A stretch of DNA of 8,656 nucleotides, taken from CAYTLQ01 sp964438715. Its GTDB lineage: Bacteria; Bacteroidota; Ignavibacteria; Ignavibacteriales; Ignavibacteriaceae. Where the stretch lies: contig CAYTLQ010000296.1 of the NCBI GenBank assembly GCA_964438715.1, forward strand, positions 1 through 8,656, written 5' to 3'. Under the pieces are notes generated by a model. That model saw nothing but the letters and a program-made list of their open reading frames with translations. It ran no database searches and was not told the DNA's origin. Each line of letters opens with the position of its first letter. Position 1 is the stretch's first letter. The position numbers and the translations under genes are program-made. Below are positions 1 through 7,193 of the stretch, piece by piece.

Positions 1-17
1 CTATCAAAAAAAAGTAA
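1..17 (+). CDS. Possible last codons of an upstream gene (partial)
   Basis: In the frame starting at position 3 the sequence reads Ile-Lys-Lys-Lys followed by a TAA stop at 15-17, six bases before the fliL ATG. A lysine-rich end and tight spacing would fit another operon gene, for example a motor or hook gene, but five codons cannot identify it. The other two frames also run through this stretch and close only inside fliL, so the upstream gene could instead end there and overlap fliL. This is inference from spacing only. Confidence 0.25.
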
Positions 18-23
18 AAAATT

Positions 24-560
24 ATGGACGAGAAAATAGATACTTCAACAGTTGACTCAAAAAAGGGTGGATTTAATATAAAAATCCTTCTTATAGGACT
101 TCCTCTTTTTATCATCCAATTAGTTGTTGTTTACTTTATAACAGCTAATTTTCTGCTTAGCAGTATAACGCCTTCCGAAGAAGAAGCAGATAACCATTCG
201 GAAAAGAAACCAAAAAAAGCTAAGGTTAAAAAACATTCGGATGAAGAAGCTTCTGCCGGAAATTTCTTTTTTACCGTTGATGATGTGATTATTAATCCTG
301 CCGGTACAAATGGACAGCGTCTTATGTTGGCTTCGGTTGGTTTTGATGTAGAAACAGAAGAGGAAGCGAAAGTTCTGAAAGAGAGAGAAGTACTGGTAAA
401 AGATATAATTATTTCTACACTCTCGAGTAAAACATTAACTGAATTAAGTCAGGTTGGATTTAAAGACTCCTTAAAGAATGAACTTTCGACAATCCTTACA
501 GAGAAAATGCCCGACTTAGCTATCAATAATGTTTATTTCAGTAAATATATTCTCCAATAG
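24..560 (+). CDS. fliL: Flagellar basal body-associated protein FliL
   Basis: A 178-residue, single-pass inner membrane protein. FliL surrounds or supports the stator units next to the basal body and affects torque or motor stability. Visible parts: a short polar cytoplasmic N-terminus (1-19), one hydrophobic membrane segment (about 20-47), a highly charged low-complexity linker rich in Glu and Lys (about 50-79), and a periplasmic FliL domain (about 80-178). The domain has the typical helix with I-I-S-T-L-S-S-K-T around 129-137 and ends in a V-Y-F-S-K-Y-I-L-Q strand, as FliL proteins usually do. The length is normal. The ATG at 24 is the natural start because the membrane anchor follows directly. 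It has no Shine-Dalgarno sequence, only an A-rich leader. It lies 10 bases before fliM, the usual order. The motif and context together make the call firm. Confidence 0.93.
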   Translation: MDEKIDTSTVDSKKGGFNIKILLIGLPLFIIQLVVVYFITANFLLSSITPSEEEADNHSEKKPKKAKVKKHSDEEASAGNFFFTVDDVIINPAGTNGQRLMLASVGFDVETEEEAKVLKEREVLVKDIIISTLSSKTLTELSQVGFKDSLKNELSTILTEKMPDLAINNVYFSKYILQ

Positions 561-570
561 AAAGTAAACT

Positions 571-1551
571 ATGGCTGAAGTATTATCGCAACAAGAAATT
601 GATGCCCTATTAAATAATATAAAGTCAGGCGGCGAAAACGAGGGAGCGCAAAGTAACGAAAAAGAGGCAGTGCCTTATGACTTCCGTCTGCCTAACCGCA
701 TCTCCAAAAATCAACTTCGGACATTAAGAAATATTCACGAAAATTTTTCGGAGAGTCTCAGTTCATTCCTGATGACAAAACTTCAGTCGATAATAAACAT
801 TAATGTAATTTCGGTTGACCAAATCTATTATTCCGAGTATGTTCTTTCCGTTTCCAATCCTGCATGTCTTTTCCTTTTTGATATTAAAGGAAGTGATATA
901 AAAGGTATCCTTGAAATCAGTACCGAGCTGGCATTCACTCTTATCGACCGTTTGCTCGGCGGCAATGGAAAAGGAATAAAGCAGTCCAAAGTTATTACTC
1001 CAATCGAACAAAAAGTGCTCAATGTTTTTGTCGAAAAGGTGATGCAGGAATTGAAGAAAGCATGGCAAATAATCGGGGTATATGAGTTTGAATTTGACAG
1101 ATTCGAATCGGATATTGACTTCGCACAGATTACTTCTCAAAGCGAAAGTGTTCTCATTATTTCCTTTGAGTTATTCATAGGCGAGCACGCATTCTTAATG
1201 AATCTATGCTTTGCAACTTTTGCGTTCGATGCAATACTTTCGAAACTTTCGAACCAGAATTTTTCTACAATACGCCCGGTAAAGTATGCAGGTACCACAG
1301 CCCGCACAATTCTTGAAAATCATCTCAAAGCAACTACACTTAGTGTAAAGGTAGAATTTGGCAATGCTGTCATTAGCATAAAAGATTTAATGGAATTGAA
1401 AGTGGGCGATGTAATTCTGCTTAACAAAAGGATTGGTGAGGAGATAAAAGTTTCTGTGGAAGATAAAATGCTATTTGTCGGTCAGCCCGGTGTGGTAAAC
1501 GGACAAAAGGCAGTAAAAATTTTGGGTCCCATAGGAAAAAAATTAAAGTAG
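571..1551 (+). CDS. fliM: Flagellar motor switch protein FliM
   Basis: A 326-residue C-ring protein that binds phosphorylated CheY and passes the signal to FliG to change rotation. The N-terminus carries the CheY-P binding motif L-S-Q-Q-E-I-D-A-L-L (5-14), followed by a polar linker (about 15-34). The CheC-like middle domain spans about 35-240. It opens with a family-typical stretch around R43-L71 and contains the Gly-Gly-x-Gly loop at 130-133 that contacts FliG. The C-terminal SPOA domain (about 250-322) pairs with FliN. The length is usual for FliM. The retained N-terminal motif implies a chemotaxis pathway elsewhere in the genome. The start at 571 is set by this motif. No clear ribosome binding site is visible; the gene lies 10 bases after fliL, suggesting translation within one transcript. 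Confidence 0.97.
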   Translation: MAEVLSQQEIDALLNNIKSGGENEGAQSNEKEAVPYDFRLPNRISKNQLRTLRNIHENFSESLSSFLMTKLQSIININVISVDQIYYSEYVLSVSNPACLFLFDIKGSDIKGILEISTELAFTLIDRLLGGNGKGIKQSKVITPIEQKVLNVFVEKVMQELKKAWQIIGVYEFEFDRFESDIDFAQITSQSESVLIISFELFIGEHAFLMNLCFATFAFDAILSKLSNQNFSTIRPVKYAGTTARTILENHLKATTLSVKVEFGNAVISIKDLMELKVGDVILLNKRIGEEIKVSVEDKMLFVGQPGVVNGQKAVKILGPIGKKLK

Positions 1552-1568
1552 AGAATTATAGGATTTAT

Positions 1569-1934
1569 ATGGCAGACAACAATAATCAAGGATTTGATTT
1601 AAATGAGGAAGGTTTAGCTGCAAACTCTGCTGAATTTCCGCAATTTGATGAATCGACTCGCAGAGCGCCCGGTGGCGATGATAAATTACAGTTTCTTAAA
1701 GATCTAAATCTTAATATTTACATTGAACTTGGCCGAACCAAAATGCAGATAAAAGATATTTTGGAACTGGAGCGAGGCTATGTAATAGAATTAGATAAAC
1801 TTGCGAGTGAGCCGGTTGATGTTTTCGTGAACAATAAAAAAATTGCTGAAGGCGAAGTTGTTGTAATCGATAAGCATTTCGGAATACGAATTACGAATCT
1901 TGTCGATGCTTCTGAACGGTTGAAAGCACATTAA
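1569..1934 (+). CDS. fliN: Flagellar motor switch protein FliN
   Basis: A 121-residue C-ring protein that, with the FliM C-terminal domain, forms the base of the switch and docks the FliH-FliI export ATPase complex. An acidic, probably disordered N-terminus (1-40) precedes one SPOA domain (about 43-117). The domain is recognisable by the L-x-L-x-I-x-I-E-L-G-R-T start, the L-E-L-x-x-G-x-V-I-E-L-D core, the V-D-V-F-V-N-N-K-x-I-A-E-G-E-V-V-V-I-D strand pair and the F-G-I-R-I-T end. The size matches FliN and excludes the longer FliY, which carries CheC-like phosphatase domains. A weak AGGA at 1560-1563 sits five bases before the ATG. It is 17 bases from fliM, the largest gap between genes in the window. 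Confidence 0.96.
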   Translation: MADNNNQGFDLNEEGLAANSAEFPQFDESTRRAPGGDDKLQFLKDLNLNIYIELGRTKMQIKDILELERGYVIELDKLASEPVDVFVNNKKIAEGEVVVIDKHFGIRITNLVDASERLKAH

Positions 1935-1935
1935 T

Positions 1936-2268
1936 ATGGGATTTTTTGATATAGTAAAAATATTTGTAGTGCTTCTGCTCCTGTTGGGGCTGATGTATGC
2001 ACTTCTTTTTCTGGTGAAAAAATATCTCTACCAGTCCGGCTCATCCGGTTCCGGCAAACCAAAAATTAAAGTGATTACCACACAAATGTTAATGCCAAAA
2101 AAATTCATTTCTGTCGTTCAGGTTTTGGATAAAGTGTATGTGCTAGGTGTTACCGACCATGCATTTACTCTGATTGATAAAAAGGAATTATCTGAATCAG
2201 ATATTGCGTTTTCCGATGAAAACAGTGTTGGGAATTCATTTTTCAGGAAAAAGAGGAATGAACCGTGA
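1936..2268 (+). CDS. fliO: Flagellar biosynthesis protein FliO
   Basis: A 110-residue, single-pass membrane protein. FliO is the least conserved part of the export apparatus and acts as a scaffold that helps FliP form its ring before FliQ and FliR join. Visible: a hydrophobic segment at about 5-27, a Gly/Ser-rich linker (34-40), and a small basic cytoplasmic domain with a V-Q-V-L-D-K-V-Y-V-L-G-V-T strand pattern (61-73) typical of FliO. The call rests on this pattern plus its position between fliN and fliP. It starts one base after the fliN stop, with no visible Shine-Dalgarno, which suggests coupling to fliN translation. Its stop overlaps the start of fliP. Confidence 0.9.
   Translation: MGFFDIVKIFVVLLLLLGLMYALLFLVKKYLYQSGSSGSGKPKIKVITTQMLMPKKFISVVQVLDKVYVLGVTDHAFTLIDKKELSESDIAFSDENSVGNSFFRKKRNEP
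2251..2256 (+). promoter_or_regulatory. Ribosome binding site for fliP
   Basis: AAGAGG lies inside the end of fliO, eight bases before the GTG start of fliP. It supports the GTG at 2265 as the real start even though GTG is the less common codon. Confidence 0.7.
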
Positions 2269-3023
2269 AGCACTGTCGTATTCTTGTTATGGTTCTCGTC
2301 GTATTTGTTTTAACATCAGGAACATTTGCTCAATCGAATAATGTAGTGGTACCGAAACTTGATGTAAATATTGGAACCTCTCAAAATCCCGATGATGTTG
2401 CCTCTACCATTCAATTGCTGTTGTTATTAACAATTCTTTCTCTTGCGCCCTCAATTCTCATAATGACCACCAGTTATCTGAGAATCATCATCGTATTTAA
2501 TTTTCTGAAAAATGCAATTGGTACCATGCAAATGCCTCCTAATCAGCTTCTTGCGGGTGTTGCATTGTTTATTACATTTTTTATTATGGCACCTACCTGG
2601 AATAAGGTGAATGATGAAGCTTTAAGCCCATATTTAGATAAAAAGATTTCCTTAGATAGTGCGTACGCACGAGGTATAGGACCGGTAAGGGAATTTATGT
2701 TTCGGAATGTACGCGATGAGGATCTTGAACTGTTTATCGGTATGGCAAATATGACACGCCCGGCAAATAAAAATGAACTTCCGACACATATTCTTATTCC
2801 TTCTTTTGTATTGAGCGAGTTACGGGCAGGGTTTATTATCGGATTTTTCCTCTTTATCCCATTTCTTGTTGTTGATATGATTGTTTCAAGTATTCTTATG
2901 TCAATGGGAATGATGATGTTGCCGCCTATGATGGTTTCGCTTCCGTTTAAGATACTCCTTTTTGTATTAGTTGATGGCTGGAATTTAATCGTCGGTTCTC
3001 TTGTAAGGAGTTTTCAGGTATGA
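2265..3023 (+). CDS. fliP: Flagellar export gate protein FliP
   Basis: A 252-residue membrane protein. Five copies form the core of the type III export gate together with FliQ and FliR. The N-terminus is a cleavable signal peptide (1-22: basic start, hydrophobic core, likely cleavage after T-F-A before Gln23), a known feature of FliP. Membrane segments follow at about 47-68, 96-112, 185-212 and 224-246. Conserved marks include M-P-P-N-Q (90-94), F-F-I-M-A-P (105-110), the S-F-V-L-S-E-L block (180-186), the Met-rich M-S-M-G-M-M-M-L-P-P loop (212-221) and L-F-V-L-V-D-G-W (232-239). The start is GTG, chosen because it gives the signal peptide and has a good ribosome binding site. It overlaps the fliO stop as GTGA, and its own stop overlaps fliQ as ATGA. 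Confidence 0.97.
   Translation: MKHCRILVMVLVVFVLTSGTFAQSNNVVVPKLDVNIGTSQNPDDVASTIQLLLLLTILSLAPSILIMTTSYLRIIIVFNFLKNAIGTMQMPPNQLLAGVALFITFFIMAPTWNKVNDEALSPYLDKKISLDSAYARGIGPVREFMFRNVRDEDLELFIGMANMTRPANKNELPTHILIPSFVLSELRAGFIIGFFLFIPFLVVDMIVSSILMSMGMMMLPPMMVSLPFKILLFVLVDGWNLIVGSLVRSFQV
3005..3010 (+). promoter_or_regulatory. Ribosome binding site for fliQ
   Basis: AAGGAG within the last codons of fliP, nine bases before the fliQ ATG. It is the strongest Shine-Dalgarno match in the window and shows that this organism does use such sites. Confidence 0.8.
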
Positions 3024-3289
3024 CAGTTGAACTAATTACCGAGCTTTTAACAGATGTTTTTCTTACAACAATGTTTATTTTATTGCCAATACTTGGTGCA
3101 TCACTCATTGTAGGTATAATTATATCGATTTTTCAGGCGGCAACTGCGATACAGGAAATGACGCTGACCTTTGTACCGAAAATTATTATTACCGCTATAC
3201 TGGTAATTCTTATGCTTCCGTTTATTGCAGATAAGCTGATAGCAATGACAACCCGCTTTTTCAATATTTTTCTAACGGTGCTAAAATAA
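3020..3289 (+). CDS. fliQ: Flagellar export gate protein FliQ
   Basis: An 89-residue protein with two membrane segments (about 15-38 and 53-75) forming a hairpin. Four copies wrap around the FliP-FliR core of the export gate. The conserved loop between the segments is clear: S-I-F-Q-A-A-T-A-I-Q-E-M-T-L-T-F-V-P-K (about 36-54). The usual T-Q-I is T-A-I here, a small change. The length is exactly typical. It overlaps fliP by ATGA and shares one base with the fliR start (TAATG), so the three core gate subunits are likely translated in a coupled way. Confidence 0.97.
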   Translation: MTVELITELLTDVFLTTMFILLPILGASLIVGIIISIFQAATAIQEMTLTFVPKIIITAILVILMLPFIADKLIAMTTRFFNIFLTVLK

Positions 3290-4062
3290 TGTCATTCCTC
3301 GTCAGCGAATTCATTACATTTTTTTTTATCGTTGTTCGGGTGAGCGCAGCCATATTCACTGCCCCGGTTTTTTCTAACTCTTCTGTACCTGTTACCGCAC
3401 GACTTTTTCTTTCTTTAGTTATAAGTTATGTGCTTCTTTTTACAGTTAAGCCGGTAGCGCTTACTTACGAAAGCGGGCTGGGAATTATGGCGCTCTATGC
3501 TGTTAAAGAAGCACTAACAGGAATGATAATGGGATTTTCTCTCAATTTTGTGTTTTATGCTGTTTCTTTTGCCGGAGTTCAGATGGGTATGGATATAGGA
3601 TTCGGAATGGCTACAATGTTTGACCCTTCAACGGAAATTGAAAATAATCTGATTGGGCAGGTTTTTAATCTTGGTGCATTGATGATTTTTTTGGTAATTA
3701 ACGGTCATCACTACATCATTCGCGGTTTAAGCGCATCATTTCAAGTGATACCGGTTGGTACCGGATCACTAAAGCCGGAATTACTGGATTTGTTTGTGAA
3801 ATATACAGCAGGTGTTTTTGTTGTTGCTGTAAAAATTGCCGCTCCGATAATGGTTGCATTTTTTTTAATCCATATAGCTGCTGGTATTATCTCCCGAATT
3901 ATACCTCAAATGCAGGTGTTTTTTGTACTTCAGCCGGTACAACTTGGTGTTGGACTTTTGTTGGTTGCCACTGCAGTACCGTTTGTTGTTCACATGCTTA
4001 AAGTACTGCTTGAGCAGACCGAAGGACAATTGTTTGAACTTTTACGAGTAATGGCACAATAA
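3289..4062 (+). CDS. fliR: Flagellar export gate protein FliR
   Basis: A 257-residue membrane protein, one copy per export gate, completing the FliP5-FliQ4-FliR1 complex. It shows several hydrophobic segments and the family blocks G-F-S-L-N-F-V-F (82-89), G-F-G-M-A-T-M-F-D-P (104-113), I-G-Q (122-124) and F-L-V-I-N-G-H-H (134-141). Near the C-terminus the block usually close to N-V-F-F-V-G-x-P-L-x-I-G-V-G-L-L reads Q-V-F-F-V-L-Q-P-V-Q-L-G-V-G-L-L (209-224), keeping the proline but changing its neighbours. The length is normal. The start at 3289 overlaps the fliQ stop by one base. No strong Shine-Dalgarno is visible, so re-initiation after fliQ is probable. Confidence 0.96.
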   Translation: MSFLVSEFITFFFIVVRVSAAIFTAPVFSNSSVPVTARLFLSLVISYVLLFTVKPVALTYESGLGIMALYAVKEALTGMIMGFSLNFVFYAVSFAGVQMGMDIGFGMATMFDPSTEIENNLIGQVFNLGALMIFLVINGHHYIIRGLSASFQVIPVGTGSLKPELLDLFVKYTAGVFVVAVKIAAPIMVAFFLIHIAAGIISRIIPQMQVFFVLQPVQLGVGLLLVATAVPFVVHMLKVLLEQTEGQLFELLRVMAQ

Positions 4063-4063
4063 C

Positions 4064-5149
4064 ATGGCAGAATCAGACGGTCAGGAAAAAACCGAACAAG
4101 CCTCGGGGAAAAGATTAGAGGAAAGTCGCGAAAGAGGTCAGGTTGCACGCAGTCTTGAAGTAAACTCCTTTGTAGTTTTTACTTCGGGGTTGGCTATTGT
4201 ATTTATAACAAAAGAATATATCGCAAAAAACCTGATGGAATTTGCGACTTTTATTTTCAGTTCTGCAACAAATCTTTCGATAACAATTAACGAACTTCAA
4301 TCGTATGCTATTAAAGGTGTGTTGTTTTTCCTTAGTCTTATTGCTCCTGTTCTGGCCGGAATCGTGATAGTTGCCCTTGCCGGCGGATATGCACAGGTCG
4401 GATTTAAAATTACACCTAAAGCACTGCAACCCAAGTTTAGCAAACTGAATCCGTTATCTGGTATTAAAAATATTGTATTCTCCACCCGCTCCATTATTGA
4501 AGTCGTGAAAGCTTTGGTAAAACTTGCGCTGGTGGGACTTTTTGCATATTGGGTAATTGAGGATGCGATTATAACATCAGTTGATCTGGTGAATTTTTCT
4601 ATACAGGAAATTCTCGGATTTATGATTGATACTTCCTTTCAGTTTATCTGGAAAATAGCCATTTTTTATGCAATTCTGGCCGCTTCCGATTTTGCATATC
4701 AGAAATTTAAACATAAGAAAGATCTTATGATGACGAAACAGGAGGTGAAAGAAGAAAATAAACAATTAGAAGGCGATCCACTGATAAAGTCGAAAATCCG
4801 CAGTAAACAAATGATGCTTGCGCGGAGCCGTATGATGAAAGAAGTACCAAAAGCAGATGTGGTAATTACCAACCCTACACACTATGCAGTTGCCTTAAAG
4901 TACGATGTTGGCGGAAAATCTGCGCCACGGGTTGTTGCTAAAGGCGTTGACCTTGTTGCTCAAAGAATTAAGGTGATTGCTATTGAACATGGCGTTCCTC
5001 TTCACGAAGATGTACCTTTAGCGAGGGCACTATATAAACACTGTGAACTTGGTGACCAGATACCAACGAGTTTGTATCGTGCAGTTGCACAGATACTGGC
5101 TTATATCTATCAGGCTAAAAACAGGAAGAAGAAAAAGAGTATAATCTGA
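4064..5149 (+). CDS. flhB: Flagellar export switch protein FlhB
   Basis: A 361-residue export gate protein that switches substrate specificity from rod/hook to filament proteins by cleaving itself. The N-terminus has the typical E-K-T-E-Q-A-x-x-K-R signature (8-17) and R-E-R-G-Q-V-A-R-S (22-30). Four membrane segments lie at about 35-53, 84-110, 147-165 and 190-208. The cytoplasmic part has K-Q-E-V-K-E-E (225-231) and E-G-D-P-L-I-K (236-242), then the autocleavage site Asn270-Pro271-Thr272-His273, intact and at nearly the same residue as in enteric FlhB. A lysine-rich tail ends the protein. It begins one base after fliR, and its TGA overlaps the flhA ATG by one base. No clear Shine-Dalgarno is visible. 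Confidence 0.98.
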   Translation: MAESDGQEKTEQASGKRLEESRERGQVARSLEVNSFVVFTSGLAIVFITKEYIAKNLMEFATFIFSSATNLSITINELQSYAIKGVLFFLSLIAPVLAGIVIVALAGGYAQVGFKITPKALQPKFSKLNPLSGIKNIVFSTRSIIEVVKALVKLALVGLFAYWVIEDAIITSVDLVNFSIQEILGFMIDTSFQFIWKIAIFYAILAASDFAYQKFKHKKDLMMTKQEVKEENKQLEGDPLIKSKIRSKQMMLARSRMMKEVPKADVVITNPTHYAVALKYDVGGKSAPRVVAKGVDLVAQRIKVIAIEHGVPLHEDVPLARALYKHCELGDQIPTSLYRAVAQILAYIYQAKNRKKKKSII

Positions 5150-7191
5150 TGTTACAGAAAGCATTGAAAAACTCCGATATTATTCTTGCATTTGGAATCA
5201 TCTTCATTCTTGGGTTGATGATAATTCCTCTGCCGACATATCTTCTTGATTTTCTCCTTGCAGTAAGTATTTCATTTTCACTGCTTATTCTTATCGTATC
5301 ACTTTATATTAATTCACCGCTTGAAATAAGCATTTTCCCGGGATTACTTCTTATACTTACCCTTTTCAGACTGGCGCTTAATATCAGTTCTACAAGACTT
5401 ATTCTTCTTGAGGGTTTTGCCGGACATGTAATAGAGACTTTCGGGCAATTTGTTGTGGGAGGAAGTTATGTTGTGGGATTTATCATATTCATTATCCTTG
5501 TAATTATTCAGTTCATTGTTATTGTTAAAGGCTCCGGACGAATTTCAGAAGTTGCCGCACGATTTACTCTTGATGCAATGCCCGGAAAACAAATGTCTAT
5601 TGATGCAGATCTGAACGCCGGCCTGATTAATGAAGCCGAAGCCCGTTCGAGAAGAGAACTCATTTCACGGGAGGCAGAGTTTTACGGAGCAATGGATGGC
5701 GCCGGAAAATTTGTAAAGGGCGATGCTATTGCGGGGCTTCTTATTAATACAATAAATATTATTGGCGGTATTATAATAGGTGTACTTCAGCGAGGTATGG
5801 ATATCGAGTCAGCCGTACAAACTTATACTATTATGACAATAGGTGATGGACTTGTTTCTCAGGTGCCTGCATTACTCGTTGCAACTGCTGCCGGTATGGT
5901 AGTAACGAAGTCAGCCGGCGGTACAGGCATGGATGTTCAGATGAGAAATCAGCTTTTTTCTAATCCACGGGTTTTAGGAACTGTTTCCGGTTCAATCTTT
6001 CTTTTTGCACTTGTCCCGGGAATGCCAACAATTCCATTTTTACTATTAAGTGCTTTGGTTGGCGGAATAGCATATTTAGTAAATAAAAATAAAAAAGAAG
6101 TGAAACCGGAGGAAATAACTGCCGAGATTCAAGAAGCCGGACCGGTTGAAGAGAAAGTTGAAGAGTATCTGACTGTTGATCCAATTGAAATTGAGATCGG
6201 GTACGGACTTATTTCACTTGTCGATGAACAGCAGGGTGGTAATTTATTTCAGAAAATTTCCTCAACACGGAAATATATAGCTTTGGAATATGGCGTTTTG
6301 GTACCGCCGGTGCGTGTGCGCGACAACTTGCAACTACAGCCGAATCATTATCTCATAAAAATTAAAGGTAATATCGTAACGCAATATGAGATTCATCCGG
6401 ACAGATATATGGCAATGAATCCGGGTCATGTAAATGAGCAGATTAGTGGAATTCCAACCCGCGACCCTGCGTTTAATCTTGATGCTTATTGGGTGAATGA
6501 TCAGGAAAAAGAAAAAGCAGAGTTGTATGGTTTCACTGTGGTTGATAGTATTAGTGTTCTCTCTACGCATCTGCAGGAAACAATTAAGAAACATTTCGAT
6601 AAAATACTCACTCGTCAGTCGGTAAAACAGCTTCTGGAAAATCTTAAGAAAGATTATCCGGCGGTAATAGAGGATATTAATCCGGAGGTATTGCCTCTTG
6701 GTGTAATACAAAAAGTATTGCAGAGCCTTTTGAAAGAAGGTATTCCTGTAAAAGATCTGGTATTGATTCTTGAATCATTAATTGACTATTCAAAAGTTAC
6801 AAAAAATGTGGATGTGCTTACTGAGTATGTCCGCCACTCACTTGGTGATACAATTGCAAATCTCTATAAGGACCATAATGGTATAATTCACGGACTTGCT
6901 CTTGGCGAAGACCTCGAGCGGCATATTACAACTTCCTTGCAGAAACAGAAGGAAGCAGTGCAAACATTGGGGCTTTCACCTGCAAACCTGATGGATATGC
7001 AAAAGATGCTGAAAGAATACATAGAAAATTTCCGTGCTATGGGTTATCAGCCGATTTTAATAACATCAGCAACGATAAGACCGTATTTGTACAAACTTCT
7101 TAATTCAACATTCCCCGAACTTGTTGTTCTTTCATTTACTGAATTACCTCCAAATTGTGAAATCGAATTTTTGGGAAAACTTGAGGTATAA
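5149..7191 (+). CDS. flhA: Flagellar export gate protein FlhA
   Basis: A 680-residue protein. Nine copies form the cytoplasmic ring that receives chaperone-substrate complexes and couples the proton gradient to export. The N-terminal half has about eight membrane segments (roughly 10-28, 32-54, 62-80, 106-128, 194-212, 236-252, 276-292, 294-311). The FHIPEP block lies in the cytoplasmic loop: R138-F-T-L-D-A-M-P-G-K147, I-D-A-D-L-N-A-G-L (151-159) and F-V-K-G-D192, with the charged residues that matter for proton use conserved. A charged Glu/Lys linker (about 312-340) leads to the C-terminal ring domain (about 341-680), which ends with the typical T-S-A-T-I-R-P-Y and L-S-F-T-E-L stretches. The length is normal. 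The start shares one base with the flhB stop; a weak purine-rich AAAGAG at 5134-5139 could help ribosome binding. Confidence 0.98.
   Translation: MLQKALKNSDIILAFGIIFILGLMIIPLPTYLLDFLLAVSISFSLLILIVSLYINSPLEISIFPGLLLILTLFRLALNISSTRLILLEGFAGHVIETFGQFVVGGSYVVGFIIFIILVIIQFIVIVKGSGRISEVAARFTLDAMPGKQMSIDADLNAGLINEAEARSRRELISREAEFYGAMDGAGKFVKGDAIAGLLINTINIIGGIIIGVLQRGMDIESAVQTYTIMTIGDGLVSQVPALLVATAAGMVVTKSAGGTGMDVQMRNQLFSNPRVLGTVSGSIFLFALVPGMPTIPFLLLSALVGGIAYLVNKNKKEVKPEEITAEIQEAGPVEEKVEEYLTVDPIEIEIGYGLISLVDEQQGGNLFQKISSTRKYIALEYGVLVPPVRVRDNLQLQPNHYLIKIKGNIVTQYEIHPDRYMAMNPGHVNEQISGIPTRDPAFNLDAYWVNDQEKEKAELYGFTVVDSISVLSTHLQETIKKHFDKILTRQSVKQLLENLKKDYPAVIEDINPEVLPLGVIQKVLQSLLKEGIPVKDLVLILESLIDYSKVTKNVDVLTEYVRHSLGDTIANLYKDHNGIIHGLALGEDLERHITTSLQKQKEAVQTLGLSPANLMDMQKMLKEYIENFRAMGYQPILITSATIRPYLYKLLNSTFPELVVLSFTELPPNCEIEFLGKLEV
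7183..7187 (+). promoter_or_regulatory. Ribosome binding site for flhF
   Basis: GAGGT inside the last codons of flhA, six bases before the flhF ATG at 7194. It supports that start, which also gives the expected FlhF N-terminus. Confidence 0.65.
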
Positions 7192-7193
7192 GG

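Noticed and set aside
1..23. A-rich stretch before fliL considered as a promoter
   Set aside because: It is too short to hold -35 and -10 elements, and the gene spacing suggests that the operon continues from upstream.
763..1140. 125-codon open frame on the minus strand inside fliM
   Set aside because: Antisense to a clearly conserved gene, with no recognisable domain or ribosome site; it is a by-product of codon use in fliM.
2265..2330. FliP N-terminus considered as a misannotated extension
   Set aside because: It is a proper signal peptide (basic start, hydrophobic core, T-F-A cleavage site), which FliP normally has, and a good ribosome site precedes the GTG.
6334..6711. 125-codon open frame on the minus strand inside flhA
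   Set aside because: It lies opposite the well-conserved FlhA ring domain and its translation is low-complexity Ile/Phe/Arg-rich with no family features.
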